NCBI GenBank assembly: GCA_026260175.1
Contig: JAKCWW010000925.1
Span: 1 to 64,000, forward strand
Length of the DNA: 64,000 nt
Source of the DNA: Reticulitermes lucifugus
Taxonomy: Eukaryota > Arthropoda > Insecta > Blattodea > Rhinotermitidae
Reading direction: 5' to 3'
Part shown: piece by piece, positions 1-12,800 of the stretch
How positions within the stretch are numbered: position 1 is the first letter of the stretch
Layout of the letters: the number at the start of each line of letters is the position of its first letter
Program-made: the position numbers and the translations under genes
The notes under the pieces: generated by a model
Seen by the model: the letters and a program-made list of their open reading frames with translations, nothing else
Told to the model about the DNA's origin: nothing
Database searches by the model: none

Positions 1-760
1 AAGTTTTACAGTGCAGCCACTTTAGGCCAACTGTAGTGAAAGTCAGAAATCTTCGATTTTTTTAAAAATATTATGATTTTTATCGCGGTGGGGGCACCTC
101 AATACGTGAAGCAAAACAAAAAATATTTTAACCAGTTCTTAGTGACCACTCTCCCCATATTTCCCCAAGTATTCCGAACCGTTTATAGAAAATTAATATT
201 TTCGCTCCACCCTAGTGAGCAGTGTTTGGGTGACGCGCAAGAGTAAGCATGGAACCTAAATATTTGTCTGGACGGAATAGTAGTTTTATAGGGCGAAAGG
301 AACTCCATTATTCTGGGGGATTTTAAGGAGATGTACACATTAAACGCTACAATGAACCTCCATCGGTGTCCTGCATTATATATCACACGCTTCGCTCTTC
401 TTTCCCAATACTGTCTTTCCTAGAACGACCCTGAAATTAATACAACCAGTTCAAAACACCCTCGCCTTCCTGCCATCCTACATTCGAGATAGGCACAGCG
501 TATGATTCCTGGCTTGTGTGAATACACAGCTTACCACAACGGACGGCACTGTCAGTTAAAGTGCATAAAGATCTAATTAATTAAGGAATGCATAGCAAAG
601 TAATATGCCGGCAATCATATATAGTCGCACGGAAGTACAAGAAATAAATTAGAGCGACAGAAAGATTAATGCATTTAAAATAAAGTAGAAAGAAACAGAC
701 CGAGATAACAGATTAAACCAGACCACAGAGGAAGTAAAATAAAAGAAGAAGCTTCGAAAG
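1..760. other. no recognisable gene
   Basis: AT-rich sequence with short open frames only. I see no protein family, RNA gene or clear repeat boundary here. Confidence 0.5.
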
Positions 761-762
761 TA

Positions 763-1041
763 CTAAATGTTTATTCTATAAATTTGCATGTTCCAGTGTA
801 ACTTGATATCACATAGAATTGCAAGCACGGCACAGTAGCGTGATTTCAAGTTTTCGCCACCGTCTAAAGGAGATCTTCGCTCTTCTGGAATGTTAAGCAG
901 CGTAGATTGGTAGTACGTTACCGACGTTTCGGTACAACTTATCAGTCCCATCTTTAGGGGAACACTGAAGATTAGACCGATAGGTTGTCCCGAAACGTCT
1001 GTAACTATACAAATATGCGCTGCATAACATCCCAGAAGAGC
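763..1041. repeat. fold-back repeat copy 1
   Basis: The segment 879-1041 is an imperfect palindrome. Its left end reads gctcttctggaatgtta. The reverse complement of its right end reads gctcttctgggatgtta. Each arm carries the sequence ccgaaacgtc (right arm, with one change in spacing) or its complement, next to a CTGATA or CCGATA motif, which recalls the CTGANGA...GAAA core of hammerhead ribozymes in degenerate form. Sequence to the left (763-878) looks like a further part of the same dispersed repeat. The minus-strand frame across 763-951 is simply translated repeat, not a gene. Related copies in this window lie at 32426, 50413 and 59149. Confidence 0.7.
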
Positions 1042-1045
1042 AAAT

Positions 1046-1990
1046 ATATGTCACAGTTTATTCTTATGATTTATTATTTATTTCTGACAGGACTGCAATA
1101 TTAAGAGTTTCTGCTCTGAAGAGTCTCCAACTAAATTAACACATTTAAAAAGGATATAATCGCTTTCCTTCTTATTCACACTGCCATTTTATAAATCTTA
1201 AACATGACAAATATCAGTGCAAGCAAATCACTAAATTCTACGGTTTTATCCATATTTCGAACCCATGACATATATGACATTCCTTATGACTATGTGATAA
1301 ATTCGGTACTGCTGTATTTCATAATATCTGTATCTAAGAGCTATTTTATACGACCCCCTATATATATAATTGTCTCTTTTCGTCTACGAAAATTTTAAGT
1401 AACAATTTTCAGTACTTGCAAATAAATATTTACTTATTTTCTACAAACATTGTATTAAAATTTGCCTTTTCCTAGATTTTCCCTTACAATTAACACAAAA
1501 TTCTGTACGAGAGCACTTGTTAAAAAATATGAAATATTATTTGTTGTTGCTGGTTGTGTGAGTACATTTTATGATTAATTAAAAGTTAAGGATTAAATAA
1601 TTTAAGTATGTTAAAAATTAACATTCAGAAGCGTTAAAAAATCTGTGAATTAAAATTGAGTTTCAAAAGTCTTACGGATAAGTACATTAAAATATCTCAA
1701 GCGATCAGTCATGACATAGTAGAAATACAGAGTGACATTTCTGGCACTCTTTATTCCATCAACAGCCCGGTCAAGCATAACGCGACTTACCATACAGAAA
1801 CTTTCTAGCACCTAATGTGCGTGGAATGATCAATGAACAGGTAGTTTCTAGTTCTCCGAGAGGACTGCTTTTCTCCTGACGTTTACATAAACATAAAATA
1901 TAATAATAACTTTGTAAATTTGTTTTATGTAAATAATATTGGATGTAGGGCAAAAGCTTTGCTACGCAGCCTACACTTCACAGTCCCATC
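1046..1990. other. no recognisable gene
   Basis: AT-rich sequence with short frames at most about 64 codons long. I see nothing recognisable. Confidence 0.5.
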
Positions 1991-1996
1991 GTTTGT

Positions 1997-2292
1997 CTTC
2001 TATTCATTTTTTTTTCAATGGCTGGACAGCCCCTTGGGGGCCTAGGCCACCTCATTTTTCGAGGTTTCACGATCACACTTTAGACACACCACACTCGGTG
2101 TGGTGTGTCTAAAGTGTGACCAGTGACGAGTGACCAGTCCGTCGCAGAGACCTCTACCTGACAACATACGACACTCACAAGAGACAGACATCCATGCCCT
2201 AGGCGGGATTCGAACCCACAATCCTAGGAAGCGAGCGGCCGTAGACCCACGCCTTAAACCGCACGGCCACTGGGATCGGCCCTTCTATTCAT
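1997..2292 (-). repeat. tRNA-derived SINE (family A) with target-site duplications
   Basis: On the minus strand the element begins with a tRNA-like head. An A-box-like segment (GTGGCCGTGCGGTTTAAGG) and a B-box (GGTTCGAATCC) act as an internal RNA polymerase III promoter in this class. The 3' end is an A-rich tail, seen as a T-run near 2008-2015 on the plus strand. The body is about 2008-2281. It is flanked by an 11-bp direct repeat, cttctattcat, at 1997-2007 and 2282-2292, which is the target-site duplication expected from LINE-driven insertion. Four more copies of the family lie at 24.6, 28.4, 32.8 and 37.55 kb. The plus-strand frame at 2130-2363 is an artefact of this SINE. Confidence 0.9.
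2074..2118. repeat. perfect 21-bp inverted repeat inside the SINE
   Basis: The left arm 2074-2094 and right arm 2098-2118 are exact reverse complements separated by three bases (tcg). Other family-A copies lack this stem and have unrelated sequence at the matching place. The palindrome is therefore private to this copy, probably formed by template switching or fold-back repair. Confidence 0.9.
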
Positions 2293-4600
2293 ACGTTTGC
2301 AAAATTTCAGTGTTTAATACACAGACAATATGGGTTTGCTCAGTCCATCTAAGTAAATTCTGAGACGACAGGGCAGAAAGCGACCTTTTTCTTTGACGTG
2401 TGTCCCCCTACAACATACAGAAATCTTCAATACACGTAATACACATTTGTCACTAATGTGAACTAATAAACTCAAATACAGAACAGTTTCATAAGACAAG
2501 AGCTTATTCTCGATACTTTCTTATGAAGAAAACAATGTATACCGTATATTAAAAACACTGAAAGAGTAGGCCTACTGTGTCATGCAAAATGGAGTTTTAT
2601 TTCCGCCTTATAAACGCCCGTATTTTGTCCCTACTTCAGTCACTACACCCAACTTCACTTTGTCGCAGAGAAGCCAAAACCCATCTAAATATTACCTCCC
2701 ATATTGATCTCTATATCAGTAGTCGTCACAATCTTCGGTCATGTCAACCGCAATAGTATGTAGACCCTACAAATGGGTGTGTGAACTGCAAGATTCATTA
2801 GTCTGTAAAAGGTCTGTCCTTCCATACTTCTAACCTAATTGACTTGGGACGGTCCGTTATCAAAAAAATGCTCTGAGAATCGTGTCATGCGAGAATAAAC
2901 ATCAAACCTTGCTTCGATGATATTACAACACATAATTCAAGAAACTGAATTATAGTGACATAATGCGACTGATTACACTTCGTGTGGAAGGTTTACCGCT
3001 AGCAAATCTCGGGATACATTGGATTTAAGCGCAGTTTTACACCTTTGTTTCAGATGTATTCGGAATGGCTTCTAAGAAATGCAGTAAGGTTTACTGCAAA
3101 ATAATTAACCAATTAAAGTACCTAAAAACTTACAGTGTGAAAGATTCTTAAATGAAATATTTAAAGTCATTACAGAAGGTAGATGATGGCGCAGACCAAG
3201 CAATATACTTTGTGAATCTGTTTCCAAGCTAAGATAAGTATTACCTCCACAAAATCCATTCAGTTTTCTTTGGTTGTGTTTGTTGAAACCCTTATGGGAG
3301 TAAACCGTCCTGTAGGAATACAGCACAGATAATCCCAACAAAAGGCGGATGAAAGTGACAGAGAATTTCGAGTCAATTACAGAACAAACATTTATCACGC
3401 GAGCCATATTATTTCCCAAGCGATGCGCGGGATCTCCAGGGCGAAGATCATGTTGGAAGGCTCCTCAGTTTCTAATTTCATTTGTATTCTTCATCAGAAA
3501 ACAAAAGAGATATAAAGTCCTCGATAAATGTTTTCTCTCGAGAACAGCTGAAGAGACGCGAAGAATGGGGAGTTGAAAGCCTTAAATCCAAACAACTGGG
3601 GTCCACACAAAACAATCCATCTAGCTCTTGTTTTCCGTAAGTGTGAATGTCAGTCATGAACGGGAGACTGAAATACAGGGGACACCAGGATGTCCGTTCG
3701 AAGGCACCTGAATAGAATCCCACAGAAAATAATCTTAAGGAGAACTTTTGTTCTTCAATTAATCAATGCATTAATCAATTAATCAATCAATAAAAAACTC
3801 GAGACCACATAATATTCGCAACTCTTTCTCCATAATTACAAGCCTTACATCAAGCACTTAGGTTCGTGAATTAGAAAGGTAAGAGAAGAAATGGCAGAAA
3901 ATTTTTATTTACTTTTCAATTTACTTTCAGCAGAAAGTTCAAAGTAAAACTAATAATGAAATTTGGCAACTTATTCAATTTGTTAAGTGCAGCTTAATTA
4001 TAGCTATAATTATGGCTAGCGTAATCTATTCAAGAACTTTGAGATGGGCATGGACTACAGCATGCATGAGAAATGAGAATTTAACATTAAATCTTTGCCG
4101 TAAAATCTGATAATTTGGGAATCTTATACCGAGAGAGGATGAGATTACTTCAGCTTATCTTAAAAAAGTATGAAACGAAGCTGTGGAGAGGATTCGTCAG
4201 TCTCAGGACAGAGAACAGTAGCAGACCACTGCAAAAATGTAACGAAATTTCTGTATAAACGCACTAAATGTTTCGCCAGCTTCTACATTATTAAATTATC
4301 TTATGTCAAAATTTTCACAATCTCCTTCAATGCCTGTAATCGAATATTACTATAATGTGCTAAAATATAGATAACAGATTCTTTTTAACAAGCCCTATTA
4401 TCAGTAAAATAATTGTTTCTAATACGACTGACTTCTGTAAAATCTCGCATGAGAGGAGGGTTCATGTTAAAGCTGGAAAGTTATTACTTCTGAGCCAAAA
4501 CTACACATTTTCTACAGAAAACATGTTACAATCCAATGAAGAAATGTGACACGGGTTTAAGAATTAAACACTAACCATATGAAAACTAGCTTACTTACAC
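2293..4600. other. no recognisable gene
   Basis: Only short frames (up to 104 codons at 3105-3419, minus) with no family resemblance. A small run of taatcaat-type repeats lies near 3755-3795. Nothing else is supported. Confidence 0.45.
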
Positions 4601-4601
4601 A

Positions 4602-4752
4602 ACACATAACACAGTTGGTTTGTAAGTGAAATCATAACTTAGAACAAAGTAAAAGTAACTTAACTAAATCGCTCATGCGCACGGCAGCCATTGTCTGTGA
4701 AGCTATCGTATATTTCACAGTTTTAGTTTTATTCCCTACTGTGTTATGGTGT
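4602..4752. repeat. possible small inverted-repeat element
   Basis: acacataacacagt at 4602-4615 is matched in reverse complement by actgtgttatggtgt at 4738-4752, with one extra base. The interval is about 151 bp and has no coding capacity. No clear target-site duplication is visible. It may be a decayed miniature transposon or chance. Confidence 0.25.
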
Positions 4753-5059
4753 ATTTATAATTCGAATATTGTGTGGTGTAAAGAAAAAAACTACAAAATT
4801 CATTGAATTGTTTCGTATTAATGAAGCAATTCAAAATAAAGCATCAGAGAACTATTGTTAGCTATTGTGTTATGTACTTGGGTACGTAAAGGCTTAATAA
4901 GAAAACCCCGTTCTTATTTCCTGTATAAATTTTTTAATTGATTACTAGTAAAGCCTTTTTTACCCATTTTTTGTCAGCCCAAAATGTTGAATGGGTAAAC
5001 ACACTGGTTAGTTAATAATGTCACCGAAACCTTTGATGTTGTAATCCAAACACCTAAAT

Positions 5060-5290
5060 GAACTGCTGTCGAGTTATACACATAGCAAAGGTAAGGTAAA
5101 GCAATCCCTGTACAAGCCTGGACAGGCCCTGAGGGTTCCAGGAAGTTGAGGTTCCCAGAATTTCTAGACAGTCGGCATATGAAGGTGGTAATGTTGTCAG
5201 CCCTACGCACCTGCCGCCTTTACCCAGGAGATATTCCTGGTATTCATTTCTGCTAGAGGTTGAGTCGACCCCATGGCCATAGAAGATATA
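5060..5290. repeat. dispersed repeat, probably SINE-like
   Basis: This non-coding block contains phrases such as ccgcctttacccaggag and gttgagtcgaccccatgg. I recall similar phrases as part of a high-copy repeat in cockroach and termite genomes. The two overlapping minus-strand frames here (4974-5210 and 5054-5299) are translations of that repeat rather than proteins. Ends and orientation cannot be fixed from one copy. The identification rests on memory of the family and needs a repeat-library search. Confidence 0.45.
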
Positions 5291-5299
5291 CACATGCAC

Positions 5300-6570
5300 G
5301 TCATAAATACACTGGAGATATTTTGCAGTGCTTCCTTTTCTTCCTTATCTGTCGTATTCTTAGAAGTGTAACACTAGTACATGATGTCACACTTCAAAAT
5401 TATAGTGTCTCGAATGAGAGGACGATAGTGAGTGATAAATTGCGCAGGACATAGAAAGAAGCCACTGTGTCGAGTTCTAAACAATAGAATGGAGGTAAGA
5501 AGATAGGCATAACAGGTCTTCATTCAGATGGCGAAATTTAAGCACAGAATCGAGCTTAAAACCCATGGAATATGAGGCAAAATGCATAACAACTCAACAG
5601 TGACTTTCAAAATTCTTGCAAACCTATGTTAGAATAATGAATTCAAATTAATATTTTCCGTTGTATTGACATTCCTCTTTCACTATTTATAAGAAACGCA
5701 AAATTTATCATCATGTTTCACATAAATACAGGATGTAAAATTGAACAATTTTATGCTTCAACAACATGAAAATTTCATGATGTTAGAGATTTATAAAAGA
5801 CGGGATATCTAAATGAAATGTTTTCAGGTTTAACTTCATTCGTTTCAGTAACTACATACAATAAACTGAAGTCACTGTTCACGTCAATCGATTGTCAATT
5901 GTCTTGTAGCTTTTGACGTCAGCAGGGAGAAATCAGTGCAGTGTGCGCTAGTTACCGGTACAATTCATTACAGTCAAATGCAAGCTCACGATAATCCATT
6001 TAGCAAATTGTTCCTGTCTCCAATCGGGCAGAGATGCCTCTTCCCACTACAAAAAGCCGAGTATAAATCAACAGGGAGATGCTAATACGATTGCGGTTAA
6101 AATGTTGGAACAAATCTGTGGACGATAATATGGAAAACTAAAATCGAATTATCCAAATCATATCTGCAAAATATAAACACAACAACCTACGGCTGCTTGT
6201 ATAGGTACCAGCCAACTGGATGCCAGACCTTGATACATAATAATGAAATTATGGAGAAGTCGCGACAGGGTAAAATGCCATACGCCTGGTTTCCGTACAC
6301 AGGTACAGATTCCATAGCAACTCAATCCTAAATGAGATCTATTTGTCTTACATAATAGAAACCTAAAGGTCTGGCCTCCTGTTCTTCCTTAGAGCCTGCT
6401 GGTGACTGCCAGCAGAACACGGTGTAAGATACAGAGGCAACACAGCTTATGTCCACCGCCTTTTCTTGGCAAAGTTTGATATAAAAAGTGTTCCCGAAGT
6501 AAACCACCATATTTCAGATACACGTTCTATTGACCAATACAAAGAAGAAATTTCATAAAAACGTGAGTTT
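5300..6570. other. no recognisable gene
   Basis: No gene seen. A short perfect hairpin (CTGCTGG at 6396-6402 with CCAGCAG at 6409-6415) is the only structure noted. Confidence 0.45.
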
Positions 6571-6578
6571 TTCGTGGT

Positions 6579-6779
6579 ATGACCCCTTTACCAAAGAAGA
6601 TTTTGAATGCCAAACTGGACAAAAAGCAGAAAATTGGTAGACCTAAATTAAGATGGTTTGATGACGTCCAAACTGATATAAGAACATTAGGAATTAAGAG
6701 ACGGATGTACAAAGTGCAAGATAGACTAGAATGGGCAAGATTCACAAGAGAGGCTAAGGTAAAAATCAAAGGACCGTAA
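6579..6779 (+). pseudogene. LINE ORF2 C-terminal fragment, 5'-truncated
   Basis: A 66-codon frame reads as the extreme C-terminal tail of a non-LTR retrotransposon polyprotein. The recognisable block is GRPKLRWFDDV followed by LGIKRRMYKVQDRLEWARF and a final KGP. In complete elements this tail follows the endonuclease and reverse transcriptase domains, which copy element RNA into the genome; neither is present here. The frame ends in a stop followed after a few bases by a short GAA tandem run (gaagaagaag near 6786-6798), as seen at the 3' end of many LINEs. It is a dead-on-arrival insertion. I cannot assign the clade. The minus-strand frame 6527-6769 is its shadow. Confidence 0.8.
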
Positions 6780-6892
6780 TACCATAGAAGAAGAAGAAGT
6801 TATTTACTTATTGGTTATTAAATTTATTAACCCCTTCGGAAAGGTGTTAGTCTAGATGATGTGTATAAAGATTCAGTTCGTACCTCACAGAA

Positions 6893-6925
6893 AACACAGG
6901 GTGTTTCCATTTTAAAGAAGAACTA
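6893..6925 (+). repeat. possible transposon end (ACAGGGT type)
   Basis: acagggtgtttccattttaaag resembles the terminal repeat of the candidate MITE at 46877-47100. No partner end was found nearby. Confidence 0.2.
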
Positions 6926-7254
6926 GTGATAGCCGTTCAGGCAAATAACTGACATTTAATTTCGGGAGTCATAAGATACATACATATTCACAGTGTGACA
7001 AAATTAAGAAATTCTTAATGTTACAGAATGTGGTACATTTGTTTGCCACTGGGCTTGAAAATGTTCAATGTGAATGTACTATTTATTTAAACAGCTTGCG
7101 AAAAAGAATGAGTTCTGTAAGCATTGCTGCACACTATCATGCCCGTTTGCTAAATAAATTAATATAAAATATTGCCAACTCCATAAACATAAAGAAACAG
7201 GAGGCAGTCAAGCTTATAATTATGTTTATGAAATGTACGTGTATATAGTTGTAT

Positions 7255-8110
7255 GATTTGTGGTTCATTTTGCAGTTGGTAAAAAATGGTCTGGTTTTTA
7301 AGCGCGTTCGCAAAATTGCGAAACGCGATATTAGCTTTGTCTTGTCTGTTCTGTCTATCTCTCCGTTCGTTCTTCCGTCCTCATGAAACAAATCGGCTCC
7401 CTCTAATAGGACTGTATGAAATTTGATACTTGTTGATTTTTCGAAAATCTGTCAAGAAAATTCCAGTTTAATTAAAATGTGACAAGAATAACGGGTACTT
7501 TGCATGAAGACCTGTATGCATTTATGATATCTCGCTGAAATCTTCTTAGACTGTTTCAGACAAACTTTGTAGAGAAATGAAAACACACATTTCACGTTTA
7601 ACAAAATGTTTCCAAAAATCGCGCCCTTTATGAAGTAATGTGGAAAAATATGGTAGAGCCAAAGAGGCCACACATGACGATAGAATTAAGGCTTCGTAGA
7701 AAATATGCGATTTGTATGTGAAACTGCTCAACGACTTGTACGTGATAACGACCTGTTTAGCTAAATTTTACGTCTGAAGAAGATCATGAGCAAACGAACA
7801 TTTCTTTTTGGTTCAATACAACTTTTATATGTAACGTGTGAAAAGGGGCAAATTAGTTGTAATATAATTTATTTTAAAAAACTGATATGTATAATTTGTA
7901 GTATTAACGGTGACATAAATTTACCATAAAACTATTATTGTGCGACACTCAGTATTTTTATATAGTTGAAAGTGAAAGTGACATGCAACTCAACAACACA
8001 CACAATGCATTGCTGTGTTTCTACTGCAAAATGGTTAGGCGAATGCGCCGCTATGTTACAACGTTACGTTTTACGTACATTTCCTATCTTGTTTCCATTG
8101 CAATACCGCA
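7255..8110 (+). repeat. unclassified repeat R, copy 1
   Basis: This copy shares several blocks in the same order with segments at about 9450-9860 and 40165-41190. The shared blocks are a GC-richer stem-like start (gcgttcgcaaaattgcgaaa near 7300), a pyrimidine-rich gtctgtc/ccgtcc stretch, a block ttgatacttgttgat-like, the phrase gggtactttgcatgaagacc (7493-7512), and an end block resembling acgttatacgtacattgcct. It has no long reading frame, so it is a non-autonomous element or the untranslated part of a larger one. Copy 1 appears the most complete in its central part (about 7690-8020). Confidence 0.7.
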
Positions 8111-9440
8111 AACAAACAGCATAAAACAATACATATCAGAAGCATCTTTCCCTTCATCAAACTTTCAAGAATTTATTACTGTTACTGCCACACAGATTTA
8201 ACTGCGTTTTTCGTGCACGTGTTTCAGCATGTGAAGGTCATCCTTACCTTCTCTTCATGATCAGCACCACCGCCATTGCTGTCGTTAGGCCGTCACACAG
8301 TATGATGCTTCATGTTTTAAACACATTAATTCCAAACATTTAACATTATTAAAGTGTCTTGCAATAAGTTTTTTTGTATATGCTGATAACAACACAAGAT
8401 CAAATACACACTGTCACACTTATTAATACCAGTTTTCTTATTATTCACCACGTAATCACTATTAACAAACACGTGAACTGTTTCCACTGGCAGAAAGACG
8501 AGTACTGCTTCCTTAATCGGGTGGAATCGGAAAACGGTTCGACTATTTCCGGTAATGAGGCGAATGCTAAAGCAAGGAACACAAAAGTAACTTTCTACAG
8601 TGGAGTCACATTTAAGTTTGGCAGGTTGCAGTTTATATTCGTCCAATGATTTGGAGCAAGCTCGGGTTTACAGCATGCATTTCTGACGCAAAAGCAATGG
8701 ATATTGCAACATTGAAAGCACTTAGGGAGAATACAAAGTTTAATCACCGAAATTTTAGCAGCATTTTCAGCGGTACTGAGTCACAGCTTGCTTCTTAAAG
8801 CTCGTTTTAGGTAACGACCTATATTATGTACAATGTCTCTGCAGTATTAAATAAAATATTGAACAATGTTAGTGGTAAGACTAATTTGATTGGAGTATTA
8901 TGATAGAAAACGGCAGTTACTTATTTGTAATTAGTATTTCAGAACTGGCAAGCAGAGACTGTAATATACCATGAGGATGGTTACTCTATAGAACAGAACA
9001 CATTTCTGGGATTAGAAGTAAAATTTCTAACCATTAGCCTTGAACATAACCTTAAATTATGGCATTCTGTGGTTATTGTGAAACCAAACACGAATAAGAG
9101 CGAATGTTAATCGCATTTTATTTCAGATCAAGTTACTAAGCAATGTTGCTAGAATGCGTAAGTACTTCACACAGAATTCTCATAGCAAGTGGCTTATTTC
9201 TGACTGTGTATTTAGTGCCCTTGCTTTATTTCGAAACATTGATATTAACATTACCAAGACGTCAAATATCTGTATTACGGTTTGTTTCTCAGGACCAGCA
9301 CAGGTAGACTCTCTCAAAACTAGTCATGAATCTGGCCCAAATATTAACTTCCACGTAAGCTATATTTCTGCAATTATCGTAGCTGAAAAATTATAACAGT
9401 TAATTACATTAATGCCATATAATTTTAAGACATACAACCA
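8111..9440. other. no recognisable gene
   Basis: Short frames only (up to about 106 codons on the minus strand at 8326-8646), without family resemblance. Confidence 0.45.
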
Positions 9441-9449
9441 AGATAACTT

Positions 9450-9860
9450 AAGAATTTTTAGGCTTCTTCGCATAGCCGCGAAAAGCGCCTATTAACGTCG
9501 TCATTTCCGTCCCTTTGTCCGTCTCTCCGTATGCATCGGCGCGGCCCCGACTGGAAGAATTTCCGTGAAATCTGATACTGAAACTTTCACGAAAATCAGT
9601 CAAGAAAATCAACAGTGATTAAAATCGGGCAAAAATGTTGGGCGCCTTACAAGAAGACTTACTTATACAGTTATTACTGCTGGCTAAATTAGATCGCCAT
9701 AAAGGCGCCCTCTTCGAGTATAATGGTATCAGACTCTTAGAATAGCCGAGATGATACAAACATTAAATGAAAGCGCCACAATGTGACGTTATACGTACAT
9801 TGCCTATCTTATTATTGCTGCTTACATTGCTTAAGAGTGTGTGTACATTCGTAGCATATA
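9450..9860 (+). repeat. unclassified repeat R, copy 2 (short)
   Basis: It starts with cgcatagccgcgaaaagcgcc, continues with the pyrimidine-rich ccgtccctttgtccgtctc stretch and a tgaaatctgatact block, and ends with gacgttatacgtacattgcc, the same end block as copies 1 and 3. The middle is much shorter than in copy 1, so this is a deletion derivative. Confidence 0.65.
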
Positions 9861-9869
9861 TTAAATACA

Positions 9870-12800
9870 TTTGGTCGATTATAGTACTAACCATACTGCC
9901 TAATATTACTTGATGTCAACCAAAATTATATATATTTGATTACATCTGAGATTTACACAGCAATTAATATATATGTTATTTTCTTATAATATATGACATC
10001 GTGTAGTCTATTATCTACGTTCCGACCTTCTACCATGATAATGAAGGCAGCGTGTTTCTTCAAAAAGCTGATATGTGCCTACCAGACTGTAGGATATTGT
10101 AATCCAAAATTCACAGTATGAAACATTAAAAATATCGTCTCTTAAAGCATGCCTTGTGTTTTATAAATGCCATTTTTTTGGTGTGGAAAATATTTATTGA
10201 AATAATGAGATTTATGGATGATTCATATTTCGAGATAAAAGTTGTATTGTTTTCATGGTTTTCCTTTAAAATTAAAGCACATTCCTTTTAATAAATCAGT
10301 TCAAAACCTAAATCATTATGAAAGCTAACTGATGTTTATTTGTGCTCTCAAAACTCACTTATATGAGCTCAAAAATTGTATGCCTCTTTATTATAAAATT
10401 ATAGCCCTTATGGAATATTCGAATAACTATTTATGTAAAAAGTGCTCAGCATAAATATAAATATATTTTTGGGAGATGAAACTTTGTGTTTTAACAAAAA
10501 AATTTACAAAATACATAAAACAAATAGGCCTACTATGTACCTATATTCTTACACACCAAAAATGATTGAGGGTTTTTGCCGTAGATGAATAGTTGCAGAA
10601 AGGAAAAAAATTAGTAGCAGAAAAGTTTTTACATGAAATAAAATCATAAAATATTCCAATGAAAGTGAAGTCCTACATATATGAAAAAGAACTTTTTAGG
10701 GTTCCCGTTTTTCCTCCACCGGACATCGTCTAATCCGGCGTTAAGCTGATTACACGGATCCGCAGCGCGCTGCAGAATGTACCTCCGCCTGAAAGAGTAG
10801 TTTCCCCACATCACGGTACTCACCTATTTGTTCATCATCTCAATAAATGATTCTTGCTACTGTACATTGTGTAGGAAGATTAAGCGGATTAAAGTTTTGG
10901 TTCAGTGACAGAGAAAACTGTACGCAATTTGGAAGAGGATCTGTAAAGTCTGCAAAAGGATCTGAAAAGAGCCTGAACAAGATTCTCCAAAATGACATAT
11001 CCGTAAATAAAATTTGACTTTATTTGGCTTGGTTTACCTTAGTTTAGCATGATTTGACTTGATTTGACATAAGGGCATACATCTAATAGATTCTTTACGT
11101 ACTTCACACCACTCATTTTTTAAAATCTCAATTAGTGTACTTACACATAGAGAATATAGAACAAAAAATTACAACACCTGCACTTATTTGCGATACTTAT
11201 TTTTGTATAAAAACGGTGAATATGGTGCCCGTCGTGACTTGGTGTACAGATCTTAAATAGATTTAGTAGCCTACGTAGAATAAATAGAATAACAATTCAG
11301 TTATTAAAAGATTTAAAAATATTTGACGCTTATTAAAAGAATCTTCTTCATAATTTGATTACCAAATAAATTGTTTCGGAAAACATTACATTCATATCAA
11401 AGGAAATAAGGTAAAAATACTTTGCGAATAATCACAAGTTCTCCAACATTTTACAACTCTCGGATTCGCTTGCAATGTCCACCTTCGTGGCTACACGCAG
11501 ATTAAATTCTTTTAGGCCTTTAATACAAGTAATTTTTTGCTATGCCTGACCATTTCTATGCTTTCGCTCTTTCCTTCTGTTATGATAATATTTGCGAGAA
11601 TGTTGTATGCTATCATGACTTTGATGAAAACACGAAATGGTGTGCGGAGGGTGTTCCATGCTATTTATCAGCTGGAAAGCTATTTGGTCTCTCCCTCCTT
11701 CTACATGTTGACTTGATAGCTTTGCTAAAACAGACAGGCCACATTCTAACCTCCCTTGGATATTCATTTCCTCGAACTTGTAGGAATAACATACCAAGTA
11801 CTGAAAACCTTAGGCTACGTAGGTTGTGCAGTTAGCATTTAACAGGCACAAATTACGGCCCTACAGTTAGGTTTTAAGCCAGTCAAAAGTGTGACTGTGC
11901 AACTGGAATCTGGGAAATAATCAAATTATCTGAACTGTAGGTATATAATATCATCTATCTATCTCAGTTGGTAGGCAATCTATCACGATTTTGATCATGA
12001 TATTATTCAGTACCACCAAGCCTATATAAGAAAATACCATAATAGGCCTCAGGTACTTCTAAATTCTTCCTGACCTATTTTCAGTAAAAGTTTCACTTAA
12101 TCCCATTCATTATTGCACAATATTAGAAGCTGGCCCAGAGAGAGATAAGAATTAATCTAATTGATAACCAGAAGTTACAATTTTAAATTGCAAGTCTACT
12201 TCCCCTGCACAGTGCTACCCATATCCCTTACAATGACTGGTCGCTGTAATGAAAAGCAAAAATCTCTGACTTGCTGATCCCTAATTTCCAAGTTGAATTG
12301 CCATTTATTGCCTTCTATATTCATAGCTGTAGTCACGCTTGTGATTTCCATCTCAATATTGCAATTAGTACAGTCAACGTCGTAAAAATTATTATGCTGA
12401 GTGATAAAGAAAACTTAAATTTCCATTTATGTTTACTGCGCCTGTAACTTCCTTCACGATTACATGCACTGTATATGTAATTGTAATCACGTCGCTGTAT
12501 CTGAAGTAACAAATAATAACATCCCCTAAAGCGAGATCTTCTAGAGAAGCAGTCAGCCTCTCAGTCGATAAATATTTCCTTGTTTTGGATACGAATATTT
12601 CGTTACCGTTTTCACGATATTCCGCCAGAGAACACTACTTCTAGTAAGATAAATCCAGTTCACAATGTCATGTATCACTTCTTTTACATCAGTTTTAAAG
12701 CTGTTCTACTATCTACGCCTGTCTGTTTCAAGTGATCTCTTCCTTTCCAAGTTTTCCAGCTAAAATTCAGCACTCATTCCTTAAGTCCTGCATGCTCCGC

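Noticed and set aside
763-951. 62-codon minus frame as a small protein
   Set aside because: It lies in fold-back repeat copy 1.
2200-2285. tRNA gene (A- and B-box)
   Set aside because: The boxes belong to a SINE head with tail and target duplications; no full cloverleaf was supported.
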